From NCBI GenBank assembly GCA_030745815.1, contig JASLNX010000193.1, positions 1-9,543 of the forward strand: 9,543 nucleotides of DNA. The letters run 5' to 3'. This document shows positions 1 through 6,900 of this stretch, piece after piece. Both the position numbers and the translations under genes were made by a program. Below the pieces are notes generated by a model. The model was given only the letters and a program-made list of their open reading frames with translations. It searched no databases and was not told the origin of the DNA. The DNA comes from an archaeon (lineage in GTDB: Archaea; Iainarchaeota; Iainarchaeia; Iainarchaeales; GCA-2688035). Positions within the stretch are counted from its first letter, which is position 1. Every line of letters starts with the position of its first letter.

Positions 1-1470
1 TTACGCGGAATAAGACACCACTTGCACGCACACGCAGCAGAAAGGAAAAAGATTCTAAAAGAAACAGCTGCAAAAATTTACCGAGACATTGAACCAAGTA
101 GAGACGACTGGGTAAGACTAGAAGCACTTGGAGGATTTAGGCAAGTTGGAAGAAGTGCAATATTTCTTGAAACTCCACACACCAAAATATTAATGGACTG
201 CGGAATAAACGTTGCCTCAAAAGAAAAACCATACCCTTACCTTGAAACCCTTCACTTTCCACTAACAGAACTTGACGCAGTAATAATAACACACGCACAC
301 CTGGACCACTCAGGCTTTGTGCCATACCTTTACAAAAGCGGATACCACGGCCCGGTTTATTGTACAGCCCCAACAAGAGATTTAATGACACTTTTACAGT
401 TTGATGGAATAGACATTGCAGTAAAAGAAGGAAAAACTGCTGTCTACAACGAAAAAGATGTTAAGGAAACAGTTATTCACTGCATTCCACGAGATTACCG
501 CGAAGTAACAGACATTGCTCCAGACATAAGGCTTACACTGCATAACGCAGCACACATTCTTGGAAGCAGCTCAGTTCACCTGCACATTGGAGAAGGTGCA
601 CACAACCTAGTTTACAGCGGAGACTTCAAATTTGGATTCACCAGACTGTTTAACAACGTTGACATAAAGTACCCAAGACTTGAAACACTAATACTTGAAA
701 GCACATACGGCGGAAAGAACGGAATACAACCAGACAGGCAGGAATCAGAAGACAGGCTTCTAATGGTTATTAAAGAAACTCTGCAAAGAGACGGAAACGT
801 TCTAATTCCAGTTTTTGCTGTTGGACGCGGACAGGAAATAATGCTTGTTTTAGAAAACTTCTACAAGCAAGGGCTACTTGACGCCAAATGTTACGTTGAC
901 GGAATGACAAGAGAAGCAAGTGCAATTCACACAGCTTACCCTGAAAAACTTAGAAAAGGAGTTCAAAGAAGAGTACTGCAAAACGACAGTCCTTTCAACG
1001 CTGAAATCTTTGAAAGCACAAACGGAAAGAAAAGAGAGGAAATTGGCGCAGAAAAGGGCGTAATAATAATTGCCTCAAGCGGAATGCTAACAGGCGGCCC
1101 AAGTGTTGCATACCTACACATGCTTGCCGAAAACCCTGACAACTGCTTAGTATTTGTTGGATACCAGGGAGAAGGAAGCCTTGGAAGAAAGATTCAGTCA
1201 GGCATAAGCGCAACCCCAATAACTGACAAGAAAGGAAAAACAAGAGCAATGAATATTCAAATGAGGGTTGAAACAATTGAAGGATTCTCAGGACACAGCG
1301 ACCGAAACCAGCTGATAAACTTTGTACGATCCCTTAAACCAAAACCAAAGAAGATTCTCTTAAACCACGGTGACAAAACAAGTGTTACCGACTTCTCAAG
1401 ATTCCTCTCAAACAAGCTTGGAATAAGTACAACCGCAATGAGAAACCTTGATGCTGTAAGGCTAAGATAG
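1..1470 (+). CDS. fttA: aCPSF1/FttA, archaeal beta-CASP ribonuclease and transcription termination factor (5' partial)
   Basis: Metallo-beta-lactamase/beta-CASP nuclease of the archaeal CPSF73-like family. It cleaves RNA at U-rich 3' ends and drives transcription termination, working with RNA polymerase (family knowledge). Zinc-site motifs are all visible: HAHLDH (nt 292-309), His at 553-555, Asp of SGDF at 622-624. The beta-CASP motifs follow: A, Glu at 697-699; B, His of FSGHSD at 1294-1296; C, His of NHG at 1366-1368. So the enzyme should be active. The frame is open to base 1, and the TTG at 22 is internal. The segment before the RDDWVRLEALGGFRQVGRS motif matches the linker that follows the N-terminal KH domains in aCPSF1, so about 150 residues with the KH domains should lie off the left edge; this also argues against the KH-less paralogue aCPSF2. 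Tyr codons are almost all TAC (one TAT, nt 358-360), unlike the neighbours, suggesting high expression. Confidence 0.95.
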   Translation, partial: LRGIRHHLHAHAAERKKILKETAAKIYRDIEPSRDDWVRLEALGGFRQVGRSAIFLETPHTKILMDCGINVASKEKPYPYLETLHFPLTELDAVIITHAHLDHSGFVPYLYKSGYHGPVYCTAPTRDLMTLLQFDGIDIAVKEGKTAVYNEKDVKETVIHCIPRDYREVTDIAPDIRLTLHNAAHILGSSSVHLHIGEGAHNLVYSGDFKFGFTRLFNNVDIKYPRLETLILESTYGGKNGIQPDRQESEDRLLMVIKETLQRDGNVLIPVFAVGRGQEIMLVLENFYKQGLLDAKCYVDGMTREASAIHTAYPEKLRKGVQRRVLQNDSPFNAEIFESTNGKKREEIGAEKGVIIIASSGMLTGGPSVAYLHMLAENPDNCLVFVGYQGEGSLGRKIQSGISATPITDKKGKTRAMNIQMRVETIEGFSGHSDRNQLINFVRSLKPKPKKILLNHGDKTSVTDFSRFLSNKLGISTTAMRNLDAVRLR

Positions 1471-1502
1471 TCGCAAGGCATACTAATTTTAGACAAAATA
1501 TT

Positions 1503-1538
1503 GTTTCCTAAGGAAAGAGATTATTCCTTACAAAGGAA
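1503..1538 (+). other. alternating complementary arms downstream of aCPSF1 (mutually exclusive hairpins)
   Basis: Four short arms alternate: TTTCCT (1504-1509), AGGAAA (1511-1516), TTCCTT (1524-1529) and AAGGAA (1533-1538). Arms 1-2 and 3-4 can pair locally, although the 1-2 pair has only one central base and would need to open. Alternatively the inner arms pair as TAAGGAA (1509-1515) with TTCCTTA (1524-1530), seven perfect pairs around an 8-nt loop. It starts 33 nt after the aCPSF1 stop, so it would lie in that gene's 3' UTR. Function is unknown; it could be a processing signal or chance. Confidence 0.4.
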
Positions 1539-1555
1539 CGTCTACATAACGCCCA

Positions 1556-1571
1556 TTTTTGAAATTTTTTT
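1556..1571 (+). terminator. double oligo-T tract downstream of aCPSF1
   Basis: Two runs of T (five at 1556-1560, seven at 1565-1571) lie about 90 nt after the aCPSF1 stop with no strong hairpin directly in front. Archaeal RNA polymerase terminates at oligo-U, and aCPSF1/FttA itself acts at U-rich 3' ends, so this is a plausible first termination zone. The preceding GCCCATTTT (1551-1559) is complementary to AAAATGGGC (1622-1630). Confidence 0.45.
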
Positions 1572-1610
1572 GGAAAAAAAATTCTGCGAAAAAAAGGCAA
1601 ATCTACATAA

Positions 1611-1694
1611 AAAATAAGGCCAAAATGGGCTTTTTTTTCCTCTTAAATCCCTAATAAACTGGCAAAGGTGAAAATAAGCCCAAATTGGGCTTTT
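1611..1694 (+). repeat. two imperfect 24-nt direct copies, each a hairpin plus T tract, 60 nt apart
   Basis: The copies begin at 1611 and 1671, both reading AAAATAAG followed by C/G-rich arms around GGGCTTTT. Over 24 positions they differ at two: G/C at 1619/1679 and A/T at 1625/1685. Start-to-start spacing is exactly 60 nt. Each ends in a T tract. The bases between the copies are not obviously similar. Confidence 0.6.
1616..1638 (+). terminator. hairpin plus T8 terminator-like element, copy 1
   Basis: AAGGCC (1616-1621) pairs with GGCTTT (1628-1633), one pair being G-U, around a 6-nt loop, and T8 runs from 1631 to 1638. It resembles an intrinsic terminator for transcripts leaving aCPSF1. 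AAAATGGGC (1622-1630) could instead pair with GCCCATTTT at 1551-1559. Confidence 0.45.
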
Positions 1695-1695
1695 T
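1676..1695 (+). terminator. palindrome plus T5 terminator-like element, copy 2
   Basis: AAGCCCAA (1676-1683) and TTGGGCTT (1685-1692) are perfect 8-bp arms around a single base. A realistic hairpin has a 6-bp stem and 5-nt loop, with T5 at 1691-1695. It ends 11 nt before the next TATA box, so it can serve as the last barrier between the aCPSF1 transcript and the next promoter. A protein-binding palindrome is the alternative. Confidence 0.45.
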
Positions 1696-1701
1696 CAAGC
1701 G

Positions 1702-1715
1702 AAAAGTATATAAAT
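1702..1715 (+). promoter_or_regulatory. BRE/TATA promoter for the 1749 small-ORF/Fap7 group
   Basis: Purine-rich AAAAG precedes a near-consensus archaeal TATA box, TATATAAAT (1707-1715). Transcription should start about 25 nt downstream, near 1736-1740, giving a short leader before the ATG at 1749. This is the clearest promoter in the window. It also excludes the upstream GTG at 1668 as the start of the small ORF. Confidence 0.7.
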
Positions 1716-1748
1716 AACTTAGTGTGTTATATAATCGAGCGGATTGCA

Positions 1749-1886
1749 ATGAGGACAAACTTTGTTTCAGAAAATGGCAAACTGTCTTTTGAAAAGGCAT
1801 CCGAGCTAGGCAAGACTCTGAGTAGAGGGGGCATTACTCTAACTGACGCGCAAACTGCTTTTTCGAAGAAGTGTGTTGGGCGGTAA
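1749..1886 (+). CDS. small hypothetical protein, 45 aa (or structured small RNA)
   Basis: No family recognised. The ATG at 1749 was chosen because the TATA box at 1707-1715 puts the transcript start roughly 10 nt before it; the in-frame GTG at 1668 lies upstream of that box. The product begins MRTNFVSENGKLSF, then has a probable helix (FEKASELGKTLS), a turn (RGG) and a second helix (LTDAQTAFSKK), ending CVGR. It is basic, soluble and without a membrane segment. The same DNA can fold: TAGAGGGG (1823-1830) is the exact complement of CCCCTCTA (1889-1896), and AACTG/CTTTT (1853-1862) can pair imperfectly with the AGAAG region to 1877. A non-coding RNA, or an mRNA with a structured 3' end, therefore stays possible. 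The Fap7-like gene begins 67 nt downstream on the same strand and may be co-transcribed. Confidence 0.5.
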   Translation: MRTNFVSENGKLSFEKASELGKTLSRGGITLTDAQTAFSKKCVGR

Positions 1887-1916
1887 TTCCCCTCTATCAC
1901 CCCATTAAAGGGAATT
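1885..1916 (+). other. inverted repeat over the small-ORF stop codon
   Basis: AATTCCC (1885-1891) and GGGAATT (1910-1916) are perfect 7-bp arms around an 18-nt loop. No T tract follows, so it is not a standard terminator. The left arm competes with the CCCCTCTA/TAGAGGGG pairing described for the small ORF. Confidence 0.4.
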
Positions 1917-1922
1917 CATTCG

Positions 1923-1930
1923 TTTTAAAG
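1923..1930 (+). promoter_or_regulatory. possible TATA-like element before the Fap7-like gene
   Basis: TTTTAAAG is centred about 27 nt before the ATG at 1954, the distance expected for a leaderless archaeal transcript. It is weaker than the box at 1707-1715. The kinase gene could use this, the upstream promoter, or both. Confidence 0.4.
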
Positions 1931-1953
1931 GATTTCTGCTTTGAAAGCATAGT

Positions 1954-2445
1954 ATGCGCATAATAATAACTGGTTCTCCTGGAGTTGGAAAAACAAGCAT
2001 TTCAAAGGCCCTGGGTAAAGGCCTGAAATATAAGGTTGTAAACGAGAAAGCGTTTGCTGTAGAAAATGGAATTGGAAAGTGGGATTCCAAGAATGAAGAG
2101 CTAGTTGTTCCACTTGGAAAACTGCAAAAAGCACTAAACCAGGCCTTGGAAAAGGAAAAAGATCTAATTGTTGAAGGGCATCTTCTTTGCGAAACCAAGC
2201 TAAAAGTTGACGCGGTTATTGTTTTGAGGCTTCACCCTGAATTATTGCAAGCAAGGCTTGGGGAACGAAGCTATTCTGCTGAAAAAATTCAGGATAATGT
2301 GTTCTGCGAGGGCATCGACTACTGCAAAAAGCACGTTTTAAGGCGCTATCCTGCGAAGAAAGTGCTTGAGGTTGACTGTAAGAAAACTATAAAAGAAACA
2401 ACTGCCCATATACTTAGAGAGTTAAAAAAGAGTTGGGAGTTATGA
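1954..2445 (+). CDS. fap7: Fap7/AK6-like P-loop nucleoside monophosphate kinase (163 aa)
   Basis: Small P-loop kinase of the Fap7/AK6 (hCINAP) type. Family members have adenylate kinase/ATPase activity. Archaeal and eukaryotic ones bind ribosomal protein uS11 and assist small-subunit maturation in the cytoplasm. Seen here: Walker A GSPGVGKTS (residues 7-15) right after the first strand; a strand ending LIVEGH (71-76) at the position of the family's V-D-x-H region; VDAVIVLRLHPE (85-96); and the typical LID segment RLGERSYSAEKIQDN (101-115), which carries the catalytic-type Arg and Lys residues. It is slightly shorter than most family members but appears complete. The ATG starts the first beta strand directly, and no better start lies upstream. 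The stop overlaps the next start as ATGA (2442-2445), so the two genes are translationally coupled. The alternative is another small NMP kinase, but the LID motif favours Fap7. Confidence 0.85.
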   Translation: MRIIITGSPGVGKTSISKALGKGLKYKVVNEKAFAVENGIGKWDSKNEELVVPLGKLQKALNQALEKEKDLIVEGHLLCETKLKVDAVIVLRLHPELLQARLGERSYSAEKIQDNVFCEGIDYCKKHVLRRYPAKKVLEVDCKKTIKETTAHILRELKKSWEL

Positions 2446-3662
2446 ATAAGTGGTATTTTTTGCTTTTGGGGCTGCTGGTTCTAGCAGGATCGTCCTTTGG
2501 AGCAGTAATTTTTGAAAGAAGCCTTGGGGAAATGGGATACAGCGATTTTGCTGTTGACGGCCCTGAAACAAGAGATTGTACTGAAATAAGGTTTGTGTTC
2601 CCAAATGAAGTTGATTTCAACGCAGAGGGCAATTATGCTGTTGCCTCGCTTCACATGCTTCTTCTTCCAATAAATGGCAAGAACTTCTCTGTTGAAACAG
2701 AATTAAACGGTGAAAAGATTAGTCCATACCTTACAAAAGAGTTTGCGTGCGACTCCGGCTGCTGGTTAAGAGCAGGCCTTCCAAAAGAATTGTTAGAAGA
2801 AGGAGAGAACAGGCTTGAACTCTGCTTGAACAATAGCGTGGATGTTACAAAAAGTGTTTTGAAAGCCGAATCAACGGTCGGAATTTATACCTTGGCTGAC
2901 TTTTCAAAAGAAGGGGCCTTTGTGGAACTAGCAGACAACAAAGAACCATTAATCGGTGAGAGGGTTGACATTACACTACTTCTACATAATTATGGTAGTG
3001 ATGCTGGCTTGGTTGAAATGAAGCACGCAAGAACTCTTGCCGAGGATAAAAAGGCATATGTGGTAATTGATGGCAACACTTTGTTTGCTGGAATAATTGG
3101 TGCCGGTGAAACGGTCGAAGTAAGCTATTCAATAAAACCCAGGGTTCTTGGAAGTATTTCGCTTCCGCCAGCAATTTTATATTATGACAACGGGTTTGGA
3201 GAGCAAAAACAAAAGTTTGGGGAAATGGTTACAATTAATGTAAAAGAGCCTGAAAGGAAAATAAACGCTTTTGTAATAAAGGATCGGGAAATAAATCTTG
3301 TGGGCGACACAAGTGAAATGCAACTTTCTGTAAAAAACGATGGCAGGGATGCACTGTTTAATTTGGGTGTTTATTTAGAGCTCCCTGAAGGGATTTCAGT
3401 AGTAGAATCCCCTGAAAGCTTTATTGACGTTCTTTTTCCTGGGCAAACAAAAAGCTTTGGATTCAGCGTAAGAGCAAACCAGAAAGGAGACTACAAAATT
3501 GGCTGCAAGGTTACATACACTGATTTGAACCTTAGTGAAAGTAAATGCAGCCAAACAAGCCTGGTGTTTGAAGGGCAAGAAATTCCGCTTGAATTCTGGG
3601 GAGGAATAGCCCTCTTGTTGGTTGGAATTGGAGTTTACTTATACATTCAGTTTGGGAAATAA
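2442..3662 (+). CDS. secreted, C-terminally membrane-anchored surface protein with Ig-like domains (406 aa)
   Basis: Not a recognised family. Residues 1-20 form a Sec signal peptide (MNKWY, a run of Leu, then SSFG with likely cleavage before Ala21). Residues 385-403 form a TM segment followed only by FGK, so nearly the whole protein lies outside the cell. Three beta-rich parts can be inferred: 21-150 with Cys46, 103, 107 and 128; about 165-270, resembling a CARDB-type Ig fold; and about 275-378, with a KNDG-type Ig/NPCBM-like strand pattern and Cys355 and 369. The six cysteines could form three disulfides. Sequons for N-glycosylation occur at N81, N130 and N363. The ATG at 2442 was chosen over the in-frame TTG at 2433 because it forms the ATGA overlap with the kinase and begins a proper signal peptide. 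The downstream minus-strand gene ends 1 nt away. Confidence 0.8.
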   Translation: MNKWYFLLLGLLVLAGSSFGAVIFERSLGEMGYSDFAVDGPETRDCTEIRFVFPNEVDFNAEGNYAVASLHMLLLPINGKNFSVETELNGEKISPYLTKEFACDSGCWLRAGLPKELLEEGENRLELCLNNSVDVTKSVLKAESTVGIYTLADFSKEGAFVELADNKEPLIGERVDITLLLHNYGSDAGLVEMKHARTLAEDKKAYVVIDGNTLFAGIIGAGETVEVSYSIKPRVLGSISLPPAILYYDNGFGEQKQKFGEMVTINVKEPERKINAFVIKDREINLVGDTSEMQLSVKNDGRDALFNLGVYLELPEGISVVESPESFIDVLFPGQTKSFGFSVRANQKGDYKIGCKVTYTDLNLSESKCSQTSLVFEGQEIPLEFWGGIALLLVGIGVYLYIQFGK

Positions 3663-3663
3663 A

Positions 3664-3909
3664 CTAGGCCAGCCCAGCATCTGCTTTAATTTCATCTATT
3701 TGGAGAACCAACTTATCAATCTGTACCCCTGTCTGCACCCTATTTTTAGCAGTTCTTTTACTTTTAAGTGCATTAATCTGGCGGTCTAATTTCTGTATTT
3801 TACCTACTGCAATTTTGTGGTCCTCTTTGCGACCAGCTAACTCTCGGTCGCGTTGCCCCCTACGGCCCCGCGCGATTCCGAAATTGTCTGTTCTTCTACG
3901 TTTAGGCAT
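3664..3909 (-). CDS. small Arg/Lys-rich protein with short coiled coils (81 aa), unknown function
   Basis: Not recognised. The first 28 residues hold nine Arg and two Lys (MPKRRR, RGRR), a pattern suited to nucleic-acid or ribosome binding. The rest is helical, with heptad-like hydrophobics I38/L41/I45/L48 and I64/L67/I71/I74 separated by the polar stretch KRTAKNRVQTG. There is no signal peptide, TM segment or cysteine. Seven of 12 Arg codons are CGN, and codons 13-23 are strikingly G/C-rich for this window, which hints at a different history or at strong sequence constraint. The gene lies 27 nt downstream of the 1263-aa gene and has its own TATA-like element across that gene's stop. It ends tail to tail with the 406-aa gene, leaving 1 nt. 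A spurious ORF is possible but unlikely given length, promoter and tight packing. Confidence 0.6.
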   Translation of the reverse strand: MPKRRRTDNFGIARGRRGQRDRELAGRKEDHKIAVGKIQKLDRQINALKSKRTAKNRVQTGVQIDKLVLQIDEIKADAGLA

Positions 3910-3934
3910 ATTAAATAACCGTGAGCCTTGAAGT

Positions 3935-3944
3935 ATTTAATCTT
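3935..3944 (-). promoter_or_regulatory. TATA-like element for the 81-aa gene, overlapping the upstream stop codon
   Basis: On the minus strand GATTAAATAC is centred about 31 nt before the ATG at 3909 and includes the TAA stop (3939-3937) of the 1263-aa gene. It would give a very short leader. Read-through from the larger gene is the alternative. Confidence 0.4.
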
Positions 3945-6900
3945 TTGGGCTTTCCCAAGCAGAAAGCACTCGCTTGAGCTTCTGGGATTTTACCTCGGCC
4001 CCCTTCTTTTTCTTGAAACGCACTGCGAAAACAAGAAATCCTGCAGCAACTATTGGTAAGAGAAAAATTGGAAGTGGTTGCGGGGAAGCAAGAGATAACA
4101 TCCCAACCGCATTTCTTGAAAGAGTTATTGATTTAAGAAAATCTCCGCTCTTTAGCGCAAACTCGCTTTCCTCAAGTATTGCAATAGCTTGCTCACTAGG
4201 GCTATTTCTATTGAAAAGATTTGCAGCAGAGTTAAAGCCCGAGAATGCGTCTTCTTCCAAATGTTTAAGAGAAGTAGAAAGCTCTGTGTCTATGGCCCTG
4301 GCTTTCTCCTCTTTTTTTGTAAGTTCGGAATCAAAATCTTTGGCAAAAGATAACGCTTCAGGATATCTTTTGTCCAAGTAAAGCGAATTAAATTCGTTAA
4401 ATTTTTCTTTAAGAGTAGGTGAAAGAAGCTGTTCTACTTCAAAGCCAATTCCTTTCACTCTTGAAAGGCTGGTTGGGGAAACATACTTTGCTTTAATTAT
4501 GTCCCTCTCTTGAACGCTTTCAAGCAAAGCAGTTAATTGGACAATTTTTGACGGAATGGAGAAAAGCAAAAGTGAATTTAGTGCATCAATTCTTTTCGTG
4601 GTTGAATCAAGTTTTGCCAGGGCTTCAGTGTCCACACTCAGCGATAACCCCTGTTCATTGTTTCCCCTGGCTTCAGGCAAGCTAAGTTGTTCGGGGTGGT
4701 TGAATTCTGCTTCAATTTTATCCAATGATTCCCCTATCACCACAAGCTCGTTTATTTTTTTCCCGCTCTCAAAAAAGCTTTCCTGAAATTGAGAAAGCTT
4801 TTCAAACTGGGATTGGGCATTACTGCTGACTTCAGTAGACTGGGAAGTTGAAAACAACTGGGCGCGGTCTTTTTGGGATTCAAGTTGCTGTTGCCAAAAA
4901 GAAGCAGCGTCCTCAACTTCAAGAAGCAAAAGGAGTGCTACCCTCTGACTGGGGAAAAGGGAATCTGGCCAGAAGGTAATATTTTTACCTGAAAGCGCAT
5001 TAAATTTCACGTTTTTCCCGTTTTCATCAACAAATTCTCTCACAATTATAGTGTTTCCAGTTACTTCCAGCGGAACTGTTAACTGTACCTTTTCAAGTGG
5101 AATGGGAAGATTATTTGCAGCAGACAGCTTAAAGCGATACAGTGTGTTGGTTTCAGTTACCTTACTTGATTCAAGGATTTCGGTTTCAAGAGAGATTGGA
5201 TTTTGCACTGAAAAATAAAACAAAAGCTCTTCTCCGTTGTTAACGTTCTCCAAATCAAGTGAGACAACATTGCCTTGCTTCAGAAAACCAAGAGACCGTT
5301 CCTTGAAGAACGCCCTCACATTTTTTGTTTCAAGGGGGCTGTCCAAAAGCAAAATTTCTGCCTTGAGCTTTGAAATTGCAACATCGGAATTTATTGAAAT
5401 AGTCTTTTTGAAAACCGCTTGAGAACGATCAACGCTCAAAAGTTCGGTGTGCTCAGTAAAAGATGTTTCAACAACGCTCGCAAAATCAAGAATCGTAAGG
5501 CCAACTGGGAGATGTGAAACTGTTATGAAAACCTCGTTTCCCAAAGCCCTTGCAGAGATTACCTGGGATGGGGATTCAATAAGGTCACCAAGTTCAAATT
5601 CCAGTGGAAAAACTAATGTACGTTCCCCCTGCAAATCAAACCTTGCTGGATTTTCAATAACAAACCGTGCAATTGCATTGGAACGTTCTCCAAGCACTGG
5701 AACAGAATCCTGAACAATTTTTGCAGAAAAACTTTCAGTGAGGGCATTGTTAATGGAAGAAGAAAGCAAGCTATTAATCTCTAAATTAAGGGAATCTAAC
5801 TGTGATTCAATTTCAGAAAAGACAGGCAATGCCTTTTCAAGAACTAATTCGTTTTCTGTAAAATATTGATCAATGTCTGTTAATTTTTCGGAGATAACAA
5901 GTAAATCTTTTTCTTCAACAGAATCTGGGAAACTTTCTTTCAGCGCAGTAATATCCTGAAGTGCTTTCCTACTAGAAAGGTAAGTTTGGGAAACATTCTG
6001 CAGTGAGGCGTCACTACGAAGAAAATTATCCAAATCCATTTCAAGAGTTGTGCAGAAATGATTAATGGTTGAAATGTTTTCTTCTGACGGACTTATTGAT
6101 TTAATTGCCTCAAAGCGCCTTGCAAAATCTGACAAATCAAAATCTGAAACCGGTGAAAGAATTACCTGTACTTTGGCCATGCACTCTTCAAAAGAAGTGT
6201 TTTCAACAGATGTAAAAGAATAAAAATCACTTAAGGCAAGCTGCAGCGAATCAAACTCAAGCAAAACGTCTTTACAAAGAGTAAGAGACTCAAGGCCATT
6301 GGTTTTGTTAAAAAGCCCTATTTTGAATTTGATTCTAGCCCTAAGGTCGCTTGCTGTGGACGCTGTGCTTTCAGGAAAATCCAAATCGGAAACAGAAGAA
6401 CTTATTTGGGCTATTCTTTCTCTACAAATTGCTGCTGTTCCATCAACAAACTCTGTTGAAAGATAACGAATGTTTTCACTTAAGAGGTCTGATCTGAAAA
6501 CAAGGCCCTTAAGCTGGCTTGTTTTCTTTCCTAAAGAAAGTTCGTTCAAAACGCTTGCCCTTTGCAATTTAAAAAATTCTAAGTTAAGCGCACTCAATTC
6601 CGCACTTGCCTTTTCGTTAAATCCTGACATATTTTGAATCCCAAAACGTTGTGCCTCAATTGAGCTGTCTTTTCCGAGAAGAGAATAGATACTTTGAAAA
6701 ATGTCCTGATCAGAACTTGCAAAGGATCTAGTGGAGAGCTCTAAAATCCCCAATTCAATCTCTGAAACATTTTCCCGTACCTGCTGTTCTAATTCAACGT
6801 TTCTTTGAATTATCGCCAATCTATTCTGTACATTTGCCTTAACCAACGAAGCAAATTTTTTAGCAGAACTGTTCTCTGTTCCACTAAGGTTATTGTACAC

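Noticed and set aside
22..1470. TTG at 22 as the true start of aCPSF1
   Set aside because: The frame is open to base 1 and the family has N-terminal KH domains before this point, so the gene enters from the left edge.
1668..1748. GTG-started N-terminal extension of the small ORF
   Set aside because: The extension runs over the terminator-like palindrome and the TATA box at 1707-1715, so it would lie upstream of the expected transcript start.
1471..1953. tRNA, RNase P RNA, SRP RNA or box C/D sRNA in the A/T-rich intergenic and small-ORF region
   Set aside because: No T-loop GGTTCGA-type sequence, no acceptor stem pairing, no conserved RNase P or SRP core and no RTGATGA/CTGA box pairs were seen.
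3974..5713. Plus-strand open frames inside the 1263-aa gene
   Set aside because: They are Ser/Lys-rich shadow translations of the minus-strand gene with no start signals or family likeness.
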